Notes under the pieces: model-generated
What the model was told of the DNA's origin: nothing
Database searches by the model: none
Seen by the model: only the letters and a program-made list of their open reading frames with translations
Program-made: the position numbers and the translations under genes
In this document: piece after piece, positions 32,018 to 43,302 of the stretch
Layout: the number at the start of each line of letters is the position of its first letter
Position numbering within the stretch: position 1 is the first letter of the stretch
Source: Teratosphaeria epicoccoides
Lineage: Eukaryota; Ascomycota; Dothideomycetes; Mycosphaerellales; Teratosphaeriaceae
Reading direction: 5' to 3'
Assembly (NCBI GenBank): GCA_021401465.1
Contig: JADDMT010000023.1
Coordinates: 310,001-374,000, forward strand
DNA length: 64,000 bases

Positions 32018-33565
32018 ATGGACTCGCCGATGGTCAACAGGCTCTTCCAGCGACTTGCTTCCCACCACTTTTGCCGAGTGCACCGACCCCATGGCGTTCT
32101 TTCCATCCCTGTCACGCGAGCACCTTCCCACAAACAGCAATGCCGTTACCGAAGCGTGCCTTCCTCATATGCCCGCTCAGCAGCAGAGAGGAAGAAGCCG
32201 GAGCCAACGAAGGAGTCCAAATGGCAACAGCGAACCGACCACTTCCCGCTGGACAAGGCGGACGAATACAAGCGATACCCCGCCGTGACTTCCGACCAGT
32301 TGCGAACAAGGAAACAGCGACCGAGGAGGGTCAAGATGTTGATGAGAGACTTTATTGAAGACTCGCTATATAACCCGCATTATGGATACTTCAGCAAGAA
32401 TGTCACCATCTTTTCGCCTGGAGCGCCATTCGATTTCAACAGCATCCGAGACGAGCCAGAATTCAATAAAATGCTTGGCGATCGTTACACACAATTCGAG
32501 GACCAACTGGATGAGCAAGAAGGCTGTCGACGTGAGAGGCAACTGTGGCACACGCCCACCGAACTGTTCAGACCGTACTACGGGGAAGCCTTGGCACGAT
32601 ACATGGTCGCCAACTACAAGCTCTCTCTTTATCCCTACCACGACCTCGTGATATACGAGCTGGGGGCTGGGAATGGAACGTTAATGCTCAATATCCTCGA
32701 TTTCATCCGGCAACACGACGAGGAAGTCTACGCGCGGACAAAGTACAAGATCATCGAAGTTTCTTCTGCTCTCGCTACTATTCAGGAGAAGCAAGTCAAT
32801 AGCACGGCCGCCTCCAGAGGCCATCGGGACAAAGTCGAGATCATCAACAGGTCAATCTTCGACTGGGACCAATACGTCAGTACTCCCAACTTCTTCCTCG
32901 CGATGGAAGTCTTTGACAATTTCGCCCACGATGTCGCACGCTACGATCCATTCACCTCCCAACCGCTCCAAGGTTCCGTCTTGATCGACGCAGAGGGCAA
33001 CTTCTTCGAGTTCTACTCCCGAACTCTGGATCCCGTCGCTGCGCGGTTTCTCAGAGTGCGAGATGCAGCATGCCAGGACCGACACTATCCTCACCCCCTT
33101 GGCACCAGCGGCAGTCTCTGGGAGAGATCAAAACAAAGCCTCCGCTACCGCCTCCCGTACGCCCCCAATTTAACCCTACCAGAATACATACCCACCCGCC
33201 TCATGCAATTTTTCACCATCCTCGGACAAAAGTTCCCTGCACACCGCCTCATCACCGCTGATTTCCACAGCTTGCCGCACGCAACACAAGGCTATCACGC
33301 ACCCGTCGTACAGACCCGCTACAAGAGGCGTACGGTCCTGGTGCGCACGCCGCTGGTGCAGCAGGGATACTTCGATATCTTGTTCCCGACTGATTTTGGG
33401 GTGATGGAGGACATGTACCGGGTGCTTACAGGGCGATTGACGAGAGTATTGAGCCATGAGGATTTCTTTTGCAGATGGGCAGACGTGAGGAGGACGGAGA
33501 TGGTGTCTGGGGAGAACGCCCTGTTGGGATGGTATAGGAATGCTAGTGTTATGGTGACAATGTAG
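32018..33565 (+). CDS. SAM-dependent methyltransferase of the MidA/NDUFAF7 (DUF185) family
   Basis: Intronless, 515 aa. The N-terminal 60 residues are rich in Arg, Ser and His with few acids, fitting a mitochondrial presequence. The family's DFIEDSLYNPHYGYF block is followed by the SAM-binding motif ELGAGNGTLMLNIL and the post-motif LAMEVFDNFAHD. NDUFAF7 methylates an arginine of a complex I core subunit during assembly; fungi also carry a longer DUF185 relative, and this protein (with the YRLPYAPNLTLPEYIPT insert) may be that one, so no symbol is given. Two tandem copies of gtatatcag (31992-32009) lie just before the start. Within the gene the + strand switches from C-rich (33121-33300) to G-rich (33361-33540); see findings. 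Confidence 0.82.
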   Translation: MDSPMVNRLFQRLASHHFCRVHRPHGVLSIPVTRAPSHKQQCRYRSVPSSYARSAAERKKPEPTKESKWQQRTDHFPLDKADEYKRYPAVTSDQLRTRKQRPRRVKMLMRDFIEDSLYNPHYGYFSKNVTIFSPGAPFDFNSIRDEPEFNKMLGDRYTQFEDQLDEQEGCRRERQLWHTPTELFRPYYGEALARYMVANYKLSLYPYHDLVIYELGAGNGTLMLNILDFIRQHDEEVYARTKYKIIEVSSALATIQEKQVNSTAASRGHRDKVEIINRSIFDWDQYVSTPNFFLAMEVFDNFAHDVARYDPFTSQPLQGSVLIDAEGNFFEFYSRTLDPVAARFLRVRDAACQDRHYPHPLGTSGSLWERSKQSLRYRLPYAPNLTLPEYIPTRLMQFFTILGQKFPAHRLITADFHSLPHATQGYHAPVVQTRYKRRTVLVRTPLVQQGYFDILFPTDFGVMEDMYRVLTGRLTRVLSHEDFFCRWADVRRTEMVSGENALLGWYRNASVMVTM

Positions 33566-34113
33566 AAAGGGTCGGGCTGCAAGCGGCTGCCGGGTTGGCC
33601 GTCACATATGCTCTCCATAGACACCTTGCCAGTCCACAAGCTGGAGTCGCGACATTCACAGGAGCTGAATATGAGCCTACATTGTGTTCGGCATCCCGGC
33701 AATTCATGTATGCAAGCCAGTGGCGCAATCCAAAGCGCGCAGGCACTTGTGTCGCATTTCCTTTGGTCCGGCAGAATAACACACCCCGTCCACATCCTAC
33801 CTTTCTGGTTGATTGACCCTCGTGCTCATATGTGTAGAAAGTAAATCGTGCTACACCGTTACGGCAGCCTTGCCGAGAGGCAAACTCACAATAGCAGCCC
33901 TACAGTCTACTACGCTCGAAAGGGCATGAGCTCGACTTCCGAGGTTTTGCTCCAATTGGCCTGCTTGGTCGACATCCTTTTGCATCATCATCAAAGTCAT
34001 TCAAAGCATTGCTTATTCTGGGCGCGCCCTTAAGCATTGGAGTGGGATCATTGCTTGTCTCAAAGCCGTTTTGCAACGCCGGAGCGAGGTCCACTTGGAC
34101 CTCACTTACCACC
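33566..34113. other. Intergenic
   Basis: 548 bp between two plus-strand genes. It should hold the methyltransferase 3' region and the promoter of the Zn2Cys6 gene. The latter's frame is open back to 34009 but only with a TTG codon. No gene seen. Confidence 0.45.
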
Positions 34114-36054
34114 ATGGCGATCAACACTGGACTGCCCGCTATGAATATGAATATGAACATGAACGGAAACGCGCATACTGTCCCAGGCGCGCAACAAATG
34201 CAGCTTCCAACGACTCATCCGCCACAGCCAACTGATTCAGGCAGTCCTCCAAGTCAAAAGCGGCAGCGGGCAAAGCAGGCCTGCGAACCGTGCAGGCTGA
34301 GAAAGCGACGATGCGATGGCAATATGCCGTGCAACATGTGTACGCAATTCGAGTACAAGTGCTATTTCGAAAAGCATCCGCGCAAACGCAGCAAGCTCGT
34401 TGAGCAGAATGAAGCTCTGCATGATGGCCTGCTCCACGCGCAGCAGAACCCTGCTTCTACACCAGCGGCACCTGCGAGCACACATGTAAAGCCAGAACCA
34501 CCGAAAGGCGATCGCACGAATCTGGAGGATGCGACTGAGGTGCGATCTATGGAAGCCAATTCTGGCCTCGCATTCACGAGGTTACTGGGTATGAGGCTGG
34601 ATCCCAGCTCTGGGCCGAAACTCTTCACGTTTGGGTGGAATTTGGGGAATAGTACGCATGCGATGCCGTATGTGCGGCCCATCACGGAATTTCTATCGCA
34701 AGACCAAATGTACAGTCTGGCAAAGTCTTACTTCGCGAACGTGCACCCGCTTTACGGCTTTCTGGACCAGACGTGGGTATGGGAGCAACTAGCGCTGAGA
34801 TGGACGAGGCCAGAAGCGTGCAAAATGCCTGACCACCTGTGTGCGGGCATCGCGTCGGTTGGCTCGTTGTTTTCCGACGGGAGTCTAGGTGCTATGGTTC
34901 CCAGGATTGTGGATTCGGCGAAGCTGGTTTTGGAGAATTCGAGTATTATGCTGCCGGCTACGGTGCTGGATGTGCAGTCTTGGCTCCTCCGGGTACTGTA
35001 TCTGCGAGTGACGGATCATCCGCATGCGGTATGGGTGGCGTCCTGCACTACGATGCATCTCGTTGAATCGACCGGTCTGCATGAGGAGTCCAGCAGTAAT
35101 GCACTGCACCCGGCGAATCTATCGATCGAGCAGATCGGCACTCCCGAGATCCGGAGGCGATGTTTCTGGATCGCGAGGATGCTGAACACCTGGGTGAGCT
35201 TCGAATATGGTCGCACTCGAGTGGCGCTACGAGGCATCACCGCTCATCTACCCACCGCATGGGACTCCAATGACTTCACGCTCGACTACATCAACTTATA
35301 CAGCATCTCCTGCTGTCTAGGCCCTGAAGCGAACAACTCACCTGCACAATGGGAAGACTTCCTCAAACAACTTGAATCGTACGAAGTCCAACACGACGGC
35401 ATCGAGCTCTCAAAAGCAAATTTAGCATACTGCGGCTACCGACGAATACGCCTCGCAAACCCTACACTGTCAAGCGAGACGATCAACCGCATCGTAGGGA
35501 TGGGTCTCAAAGGCTGCGACGCAGCACGGCGGATGGCAGAGCGGCAGATGCCGTGGTGGCATGTCGGCTACGTCCCTTTCCAGTCCGTCTGCGTTTTTCT
35601 AGCCATGGACGTGCGAGAAAGCCTCGCACATATTCACACTGCAATGCGCACGCTTGAAGACGTCGTTGAGCGCTTCAAGACTGTGCCGGTCAAAGAAGCA
35701 CTCAAAACTGCACGGTTCCTCATTCGCCTGTCGAAAAAACGGAAGGACGAAGACTCAGATGTCCTGGGACACTCACTGACGCGAGATGCTGCGGCGGAAG
35801 ATCCGCAGCCGGACCACGCTAGAAAGCAGATGGTTCCCGGCGCCGGCGGCCCCATGCACGGCGGTGTTGTGGGTGCTGTAGTTGGTGGTACGGGTTTGCA
35901 GGGGAATGGGGGCGAGCAGCCGACACCAGGGACGGTCAGCAGTAAAGACGATTGGAATATGGATGTCCTGAACAATTCGGACTTTGACTGGAATTACTTC
36001 TTGACGGCGGATATGCCGGCGTTCAATAAGTGTGCGCCGAATGGGACGATGTGA
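34114..36054 (+). CDS. Zn2Cys6 fungal transcription factor with fungal-specific domain
   Basis: Intronless, 646 aa from MAINTGLPAM, with an ACCATGG start context. The binuclear cluster is at about residues 54-85: CEPCRLRKRRC followed by CNMCTQFEYKC, with the expected six cysteines. Basic residues follow (KHPRKRSK). The fungal-specific middle homology region starts at SGLAFTRLLGMRLDP and runs through WVWEQLALRWTRPEA and RRRCFWIARMLNTW. A Met/Asn-rich N-terminus (NMNMNMNMNGN) and a Gly-rich C-terminus ending in an acidic/aromatic patch (DWNMDVLNNSDFDWNYF) look like an activation segment. Target genes are unknown. It is not obviously tied to a metabolic cluster; the neighbours are housekeeping. 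Confidence 0.9.
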   Translation: MAINTGLPAMNMNMNMNGNAHTVPGAQQMQLPTTHPPQPTDSGSPPSQKRQRAKQACEPCRLRKRRCDGNMPCNMCTQFEYKCYFEKHPRKRSKLVEQNEALHDGLLHAQQNPASTPAAPASTHVKPEPPKGDRTNLEDATEVRSMEANSGLAFTRLLGMRLDPSSGPKLFTFGWNLGNSTHAMPYVRPITEFLSQDQMYSLAKSYFANVHPLYGFLDQTWVWEQLALRWTRPEACKMPDHLCAGIASVGSLFSDGSLGAMVPRIVDSAKLVLENSSIMLPATVLDVQSWLLRVLYLRVTDHPHAVWVASCTTMHLVESTGLHEESSSNALHPANLSIEQIGTPEIRRRCFWIARMLNTWVSFEYGRTRVALRGITAHLPTAWDSNDFTLDYINLYSISCCLGPEANNSPAQWEDFLKQLESYEVQHDGIELSKANLAYCGYRRIRLANPTLSSETINRIVGMGLKGCDAARRMAERQMPWWHVGYVPFQSVCVFLAMDVRESLAHIHTAMRTLEDVVERFKTVPVKEALKTARFLIRLSKKRKDEDSDVLGHSLTRDAAAEDPQPDHARKQMVPGAGGPMHGGVVGAVVGGTGLQGNGGEQPTPGTVSSKDDWNMDVLNNSDFDWNYFLTADMPAFNKCAPNGTM

Positions 36055-37237
36055 GGACGTTCTCTGTCTGACGTGCGGCAAGGATGGCTTGGTGAGGAGG
36101 AACGATGTATTCTACTAGCCGAAACTGTGGCGATGAGGGCACTGCTACAGCGCAGAAAATGGACCATGATCCCAAGGTTATACTCATCCACGGCCTTCAT
36201 CTCAATGTCTCCGAACAGACCTTCCCGTCCTTATCGCAGGTCTTCTCCGTACACGCAGCAGGCTCGCTGTCCAAGATTGCTCGCAGCCATCCATTCCCTC
36301 CCCTCCCCAACCCCAGTCCTTCACAAGCACCACACCAACAACCGCCAAAGCTGTTCCGCAGACATCCATAATGCCGCCCTCCTTACATAATCCAACCCAC
36401 ATCAGCACAGACTGACTGCCCCGCCACCAACTCATCCCTTCTCCTCCCTACTCTCCACCTCAAGAGAAAGAAGAAACCCCCAAAAGGGAGGGTAAAAAAA
36501 TAATAATCTGAAACTTACTCCCGCCTCAGCGCTCGTCCCAAGAGTCCCTGCCGCAAGGCCGAACGAGTATTTACTAGACGAGCACGGCCCTGCGGTCTAG
36601 GCGTCCGTCTTGAAATTGAGGTGAGTTGCATGCCATGGGCTGGCTCTGCAGGTCGTCAGCATCCATCTGCTCGTGACTTGCGAGCAACGAGGCCAGTTGC
36701 CGACGAGCGCCTAGGATTGATGAAAAGCTTCGTTCCATCATGAGGATGGTTCAACTGATGGATTTATAGAGGTGCGGTCGACCAGTCACGTTTTTCTGTT
36801 GGTTGTCTTGGCGTGCAGGGTAGTTTGGCTCGGGCTGGAAGCCTCTTGTCGCTGCTCACTGTCGTTAAGCCGTATGTCGCGTGTGCTGCACGGGTAGATA
36901 GAGACCTGGTTTTCGGTAGAAGTGATCGAGAATGCTGCTTGACCGTGGCCCTGGTGGGAGAAGGTGCGATGCGCCGTTAGGTGCTGCTTCGAAATGGCGG
37001 ATTCTCTTCCGCGCATCGTGCGCGGCCAGTGCGTCTACGATTGTTAGCGTGAGGCTGGAAGCCCGCCCAGAGGCAGGTGCGCCGACAGATATCATATCCT
37101 AGGACTAACAGTGATGACGAAAGGAACTTGATCTCGGTGAGCTCTACTATATACACAGGCAGTACCGTCCAGCACCTATAGCACAAGATCGACTTCCTCA
37201 CCGTGCATTCCTCTCCCACGTGCATATCTCCCCACCT
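36055..37237. other. Intergenic, convergent tails
   Basis: About 1.2 kb between the ends of the Zn2Cys6 gene and ATP3. It contains a short A-rich run near 36490-36510. Frames here are under 110 codons and lack domains. Nothing else seen. Confidence 0.45.
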
Positions 37238-38303
37238 CTAAGAGTCCTCCGAAGCAGCAGCACCAGTGATAATCTCAACCAGCTCTCCAGTAATGACGGC
37301 CTGTCTCGTCCGGTTGAACAGAATCTGAAATTTGTTGATCATGTCACCGGCGTTCTTGGAGGCGTTGTCCATGGCGTTGCGGCGGGCCGACTGTTCGCAG
37401 GCGTGGCCCTCCGCGAGCGCCCAGTAGAGCGAATTGGCGAGAGCATACTCGCGGAGATTGCCGAGGACTTGGTCGTCGATTTCGAAGGAGGAGAAGTTGG
37501 CTGGAATTAGGATTAGTAAGGCGTGTTGTAGTGGCAGTAGATAGTTGTGGAATACTCACGCGACGCAGCAATCGCTTCCTCGCTGAACGCCTCCACAATG
37601 ACCGGCTCATACGACTGCGCATTGAGGAACTTGTTATACATGATCTTGATACTGCTATAATCATTCGGCAGCAACGAGATCTGATCCGCGATGGCCTGCG
37701 CATCGGCAAATGTCGGGACATCCTTCCCAATACCCGCAAAAGACATGGCGACCTGCTTCCCGTTGCTCCTGCCCAACTGGGCCTTGCACTTCTCACCAAT
37801 AATGACCAGCTCATAGTTGTTCGGGTCGTTCTCGTTGAACAGTTTCCGCACCGCGCGCGACATGCCGGAGTGGATACCGCCGCAGAGTCCCTTGTCGCTG
37901 GAGCAGATGACGAGGAGCGTCTTCTTGCCGTCGCTCTCTAGGGGTTTGGTCTCGGCTTCCTCGAAGACGGTGTTGGAGGTCTCGCCGTACTTGCGGGACT
38001 CGGTCATGGCGCGCTGGGCGCGGGTGAGTTTGGTGGAGGCGACGATCTTCATGGTTTTGGTGATTTTCTCGATGTTGCGGATGGATTTGAGGCGGCCTTC
38101 GATTTCGCGGAGGGTGGCGTAGTTGGCGGTCTGGAGGGCGGGCGAAACTGCTGCGACGGGGCTGTGGGTGGAAGAAGTGTGTTAGTGATGCTGTTTCCTC
38201 TCCTCCGTAGAGCTGTCGGGAAGCATTGACAGCGCGCGTGTGGTGGGACATACCGCAGAGCCTGGGTGGCCTGGAACGCCGGACGGGCAGCTCGAGACAG
38301 CAT
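37238..38303 (-). CDS. ATP3: Mitochondrial F1F0 ATP synthase gamma subunit
   Basis: Three exons: 38303-38254, 38161-37560 and 37500-37238 (introns 92 and 59 nt; the latter has a TTACTAATCC branch region). About 304 aa. The N-terminus MLSRAARPAFQATQALR is a mitochondrial presequence. The gamma signatures are ATLREIEGRLKSIRNIEKIT at the start of the rotor helix and ARRNAMDNASKNAGDMI near the C-terminal helix. It forms the rotating shaft in the F1 catalytic hexamer. Divergent from TOP1 across 502 bp. Within exon 2 the + strand goes from C-rich (about 37560-37800) to G-rich (37980-38160). Confidence 0.97.
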
Positions 38304-38805
38304 GATGGCGGGTTGTGCTGTCGGAGTGGGTGTGTGAAGAGAGAGAGATACTACAGTATGTATGTGATGAAGCTTTACTCTCGGAGCCAGATCGGCGTAG
38401 CTTCAAACCAACACGAAAGGGCACCTAACCAAGGGATCGACCGTCACGTGCAGCGCCTACAAGCCCCAAAGTCCAGTCTCAGCATTCCTTCCTTCCGTTC
38501 TTTTCCTTCTCCATCGTGCTTTCCTCACTGTTGATTGCACCTTGATTCTTGTCCGCCGCGTACTGTCCCTACTGTCTTTTCACATTATTTATCCATCCAC
38601 CATTCTACCCACGTTCAGCCTCGTGTCAAGGCATTTCTGCAAATCTCCTTCGCGACCACTTTACTACGCGTGCGCGTGGCTTGCACGGGCACCTACAGCA
38701 CGCGTACTCGAGTCTTCGAAGTCCATCTCCCGACGTGCCCTCCATTCGCAGACAACTCCCATTCACGGGCGCGCCCCGCGCCCTTGGCCCTTCATCACGA
38801 GCAAA
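38304..38805. promoter_or_regulatory. Divergent promoter region ATP3 / TOP1
   Basis: 502 bp between start codons. A pyrimidine-rich stretch (ttccttccgttcttttcctt, about 38487-38506) lies on the TOP1 side, as is common at fungal transcription starts. No TATA box is obvious. Confidence 0.45.
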
Positions 38806-41800
38806 ATGTCTTCCGACGAGGATGACGTGCCTTTGAAGGGTATGTAGACACCTGATTGCGCTAATAAGAAGGCAAGGCAAGCTATTTGCTGTCCGAGTGC
38901 AAGCTTCGGATTGTCACGGCTATGTCCCGCTTGCACCTGACGCGGACTTCCAATTTTGCCTCTTCACTTCACCGCAGCTTTCACCAGAATGCTTCAACCA
39001 CGCACAGGCCGGATCACTACATGATTCCTTCTCGATAAACCCTCGCTTCACAATCTTTCTGTTTAGAACATTTCATCAACTTCCACAACACACTCACTGA
39101 CCAGCGTGATTCCAGCCAAGTCCAAGGAGATCATATCCAAATCAGACGACGCAGCCATGAGCAACGGAATCACCAACGGACATGTCAAGCCTGGCATCAG
39201 CATAGCTATGGGTCCCGTAGAGGAGATGGACGTTGACAAGCCCGGGACCAACGGCGCAACCATGAATGGAACCTCCGCCAGCAAGCGCAGGGCTTCATCA
39301 ATGGCAAATGGCAAGAGCTACAAGGACGAGAGCGATTCGGACGACGATGTGCCCCTTCAGAAGAAGCGCAAGACCAAGGCGGCAGACTCGGACTCAGACG
39401 ATGCGCCTCTGGTGAAGAAGGTGACAAAGCCAATCCAGGTATCCGCTAATCAAATCGGCGAGGAGTCTGACGATGACGTACCGCTCGGTAAGAAGCTTCA
39501 GAAGGAGAAAGAGAGGATCGAGAAGAAGGCCGAGAAGGAGGCACAAGCAATTCGCCGGGAAGAGAAGAAGGAGGCCAAGAAGAAGCCTGCGAAGAAGGTC
39601 GACAGCGACGACGAGGACGACGTGCCGCTCAAGAAGAAGGCTGCGCCTGTCAAGAAAGAGGCCAAGGCGAAGAAGGTCAAGAAGGAGGAGTCGGACGATG
39701 ACGTGCCATTGAGCAGAAAGGCGCCGGCGAAGAAGTCTGCCAAAGTCAGGAAGGAGGAAACCGCAAGTCCGGTCAAGAACGGTAAGAGGAAGAAGCAAAC
39801 TGAAGAAGACGAGGAGGCGGAAGAGGACGAGGAAGAAGAGTATAGGTGGTGGGAGGACCCAACCAAGGGTGATGGTACCATCAAGTGGAGAACGCTCGAG
39901 CACAATGGTGTTGTTTTCCCTCCGGATTACGAGCCTCTCCCGAAGAACGTCAAGATGCTGTACGGAGGTGTACCTGTTGACTTGCACCTGGAAGCTGAAG
40001 AGATCGCGTACGCTTTCGGCAGCATGCTGCACTCAACTCAGAATGTCGAGAATCCAACCTTCCAGAAGAATTTCTTCGCCGACTTCAAGGAAATGCTGGA
40101 CAAGACCGGCCACGCTAAGGATAAAGATGGGAACAGAATCAAGATCACCAGCTTCGAAAAGTGCGACTTCAAGCCCATCTTCAATCATGTGGATGCCGAG
40201 CGTCAAGCGAAGAAGGCACTGCCAGCCACCGAGAAGAAGCGTCTGAAGGCCGAGAAGGACGCGGCAGAAGCACCGTACATACACTGCATGTGGGACGGTC
40301 GGAAACAGAAGGTTGGCAACTTTCGTGTTGAGCCTCCAGGTCTTTTCCGTGGTCGTGGAGCTCATCCAAAGACTGGCAAGTTCAAGAAGCGAGTGCTGCC
40401 CGAGCAGATCACTATCAACATCGGCAAGGACGCCATGGTACCCAAGCCTCCAGACGGTCACAAGTGGAAGGAGGTCAAACATGACCAGGAGGGCACTTGG
40501 CTTGCGATGTGGCAAGAGAACATCAACAACGCGTACAAGTATGTCATGCTGGCTGCGAATTCCGACATCAAGGGCCAGAGCGATTACAAGAAGTTTGAGA
40601 AGGCGCGTGAGCTCAAGAAGCATATCGACAGGATCCGTAAGGATTACAACAAGGAACTCAAATCTGAGGTCATGGCCGAGAGGCAGAGAGCCACGGCTGT
40701 TTACCTCATCGATCAATTTGCGCTGCGTGCCGGTAACGAGAAAGGCGAAGACGAGGCGGACACGGTCGGCTGCTGTTCCCTGAAGTTTGAGCACGTCACT
40801 CTGAGGCCGCCGTCAACTGTCATCTTCGATTTTCTGGGAAAGGACTCCATCCGGTTCTACGACGAGGTTGAGGTTGATCCGCAAGTCTTTAAGAACTTGA
40901 AGCTCTTCAAGCGTGCGCCGAAGGGCGAGGGTGACGAGATCTTTGACCGTCTCACTACTTCCGGACTCAACAAGCATTTGTCAAACTACATGGCTGGCTT
41001 GACGGCGAAGGTGTTTCGTACTTACAATGCGTCATGGACTATGTCGAACTTGCTCAAAGACATGAAAGATATGAATATCCCGATTCGTAAGTTATTTGTT
41101 GTTTGGCATCTTGATGGTTTGGATGATGCTGACTTTGAAATCAATAGCTGAGCGAGTGAAAGCATACAACGACGCGAACCGGAAGGTCGCCATCCTGTGT
41201 AATCACAAGCGTACTGTTGCAGCCGGTCACGAGGCTGGCATCGAGAAGATGGAGGAGCGCATTAAGGGTCTCCGCTATCAACAATATCGCCTCAAGCAGC
41301 AGATGCTCGACATCGATCCCAAGCTCAAGAAAAAGAAGGGCGAGGCCTTCTTTGCGCTTCCCGAGGGAATGGACGCCGAGTGGGTCAAGAAGCATCAGAT
41401 GGAGCTTGTTGAGGAGGCTCGCACCAAGATCCGCAAGAAATTCGAGAAGGAGAACGAAAAGCTTGTGGCCGAAGGCGAGAAGGAGATGAAGGCCAAGGAG
41501 CTTGAAGAGCGCATGGAGTCCGCCAATGAGCTCGAGGCGAAATTCAAGCGCGAGAACAAGAAGAGTGGCAAAATTGAGGCAGAGCCGAAGCAAACGGTTG
41601 AGAAGATTGAGGGCGCGATCGACAAGCTGGATACGAAGATTGCTACGATGAACACGCAGAAGGAGGACAAGGATAATAACAAGGAGGTTGCGCTGGGAAC
41701 GTCGAAGATCGTAAGTCGTGATTTTTAGATGTGGAGGGTGATGGTGTGCTGACTTTTGTTTGCAGAATTATATCGACCCGCGCTTGACTGTGGTGTTCAG

Positions 41801-41900
41801 CAAGAAATTCAATGTGCCGATTGAGCGTTTCTTTTCGAAGACGCTGAGGGAAAAGTTCGATTGGGCTATTAAGTCTGTGGAAGAGGATTGGGAGTTCTAG
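38806..41900 (+). CDS. TOP1: DNA topoisomerase I (type IB)
   Basis: Four exons: 38806-38839, 39116-41086, 41148-41710 and 41766-41900; about 900 aa. Exon 1 encodes just MSSDEDDVPLK before a 276-nt intron, long for this window. The highly charged N-terminus repeats an acidic DDVPL-like box six times in all, spaced by Lys-rich stretches, followed by the clamp domain (WWEDPTKGDGTIKWRTLEHNG written in part), the catalytic core (FALRAGNEKGEDEADTVGCC region), a coiled linker in exon 3, and the active site SKINYIDPRLTV. The catalytic tyrosine is the second codon of exon 4. It relaxes supercoils ahead of polymerases in the nucleus through a 3'-phosphotyrosyl intermediate. WSS1, which clears such trapped intermediates, lies in the same window. 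Confidence 0.96.
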
Positions 41901-43302
41901 ACAGCGTTCTCTGCTGGGAGAGCGACGGTTGGTGATGCATTCCTATTGCTGCGTCCGCGACAGGCGAGGGCTGGCAGGGCAGATGAGGTACGGCTGTTGA
42001 GGCACAGGCCGAGAGTGGTGGATGGTAGCGAGATGATGTAGAGGTGGTCTGAATGAATGAGAGTGGATGTATCAGAGATTTATGATCAGCTTGAGCTTGG
42101 ATGGACATCAAAATCCGTCCAAGGAGGAAATCAAATGTCGTTACATCCCTCGGGAGCTCTCACTCAGAGCCGCTAGTGGTAGGACCATGGGACGCACAAT
42201 CCAGCAATCGGCGGGTAAGTGCTATTTACAGCCCTATCCGCAGTTGACTTCTGCTACTTCTTGCTATTGAGCCAGCCACTGGACGTCTCGTCTGCTGGTT
42301 CTTTCCACCAGAAGTCTACGTGTTATGGCTCGACAAGCTGACGCTCTTTTTGTTAAACGTAAGAATATAAACATTTGATGATGCCGAATATGATATGTAC
42401 GGCCACAGGTGGAAGAAAACAGAGGATCCCGTCCGCTCTCCTGTACTTAAGCTTTCAACCGATGGACTAGTACTGCGGTCGGTGACGACGTGGGAATACC
42501 CATTGCTGTACGTTTTTGTTTTTGTTTCTTTTTTTCAGCTCGCCTGTTGTGGTGCCGTCGTGGGTGAGAAAGCGTGGTGCGCCGGGGAGCGGATGGTGGG
42601 TGACTGTGCTTGAACACTGTGTTTATTGTACCATTGTTTGTTTGGTATATACATGTACGTATTCATATCAGAAATGGTCTACGTCCGTGGCTAGAACTAC
42701 TGACAGCACTGACACTTGTCGAGGGACTGGAAGGGCGATCAGAGGTGACAGAGCGAAAAGTTGTGATTGAGGTGATGGCGGCAATGCTTATGCTTTGCGA
42801 CGCAGTCGAGCTGTTCAACACAGTCATTGCAGCGTTCTCATCGCTCAGAAACGCCGTCACAACGCGCATACCGAAAGACAAATATATTGAAAGCTTGGAT
42901 ACATGACAGGAGAGTTTGCCAGATGTACTTGCTATGCGACTTCGAGTGTTATACGAGCGTCAGATGAGTCTGTTGTACGCGCCCAACATCGAGCGCGCAT
43001 ATTGCAGGGAAGCGCCCACCTTCAAATTGTCGTGGCCCTCAATAATCCACCGTCATCGTATCTTTCTATTCAGTCGGCGATGACTCCTGCAGGGTAATCC
43101 GCGTAGAGATCGTCTCTGCGCCGTGGAGAAGTCGCAGATGCCAGGAAGGCAGCAAAAGGCAACAGTGATGTTAATCATGCCTAGCATATCCTAATCCGCT
43201 GTCGTCAGGTATAGCAGAACGCATCTGTGGCTATCACTACATTGGCCCCAACCTATGCAACACAGCAGGCATCTTGCCGTAGCAGCCAACGTGGCAGCAA
43301 TC
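41901..43302. other. Intergenic, convergent tails of TOP1 and RSC4
   Basis: About 1.4 kb. A T-rich tract followed by CAG at 42507-42540 (tttttgtttctttttttcag) resembles a splice acceptor but no flanking exon is convincing. No gene, tRNA or repeat supported. Confidence 0.45.

Noticed and set aside
42507..42540. Polypyrimidine tract plus CAG as a splice acceptor of an unseen gene
   Set aside because: No open exon of convincing length or family follows on the plus strand.
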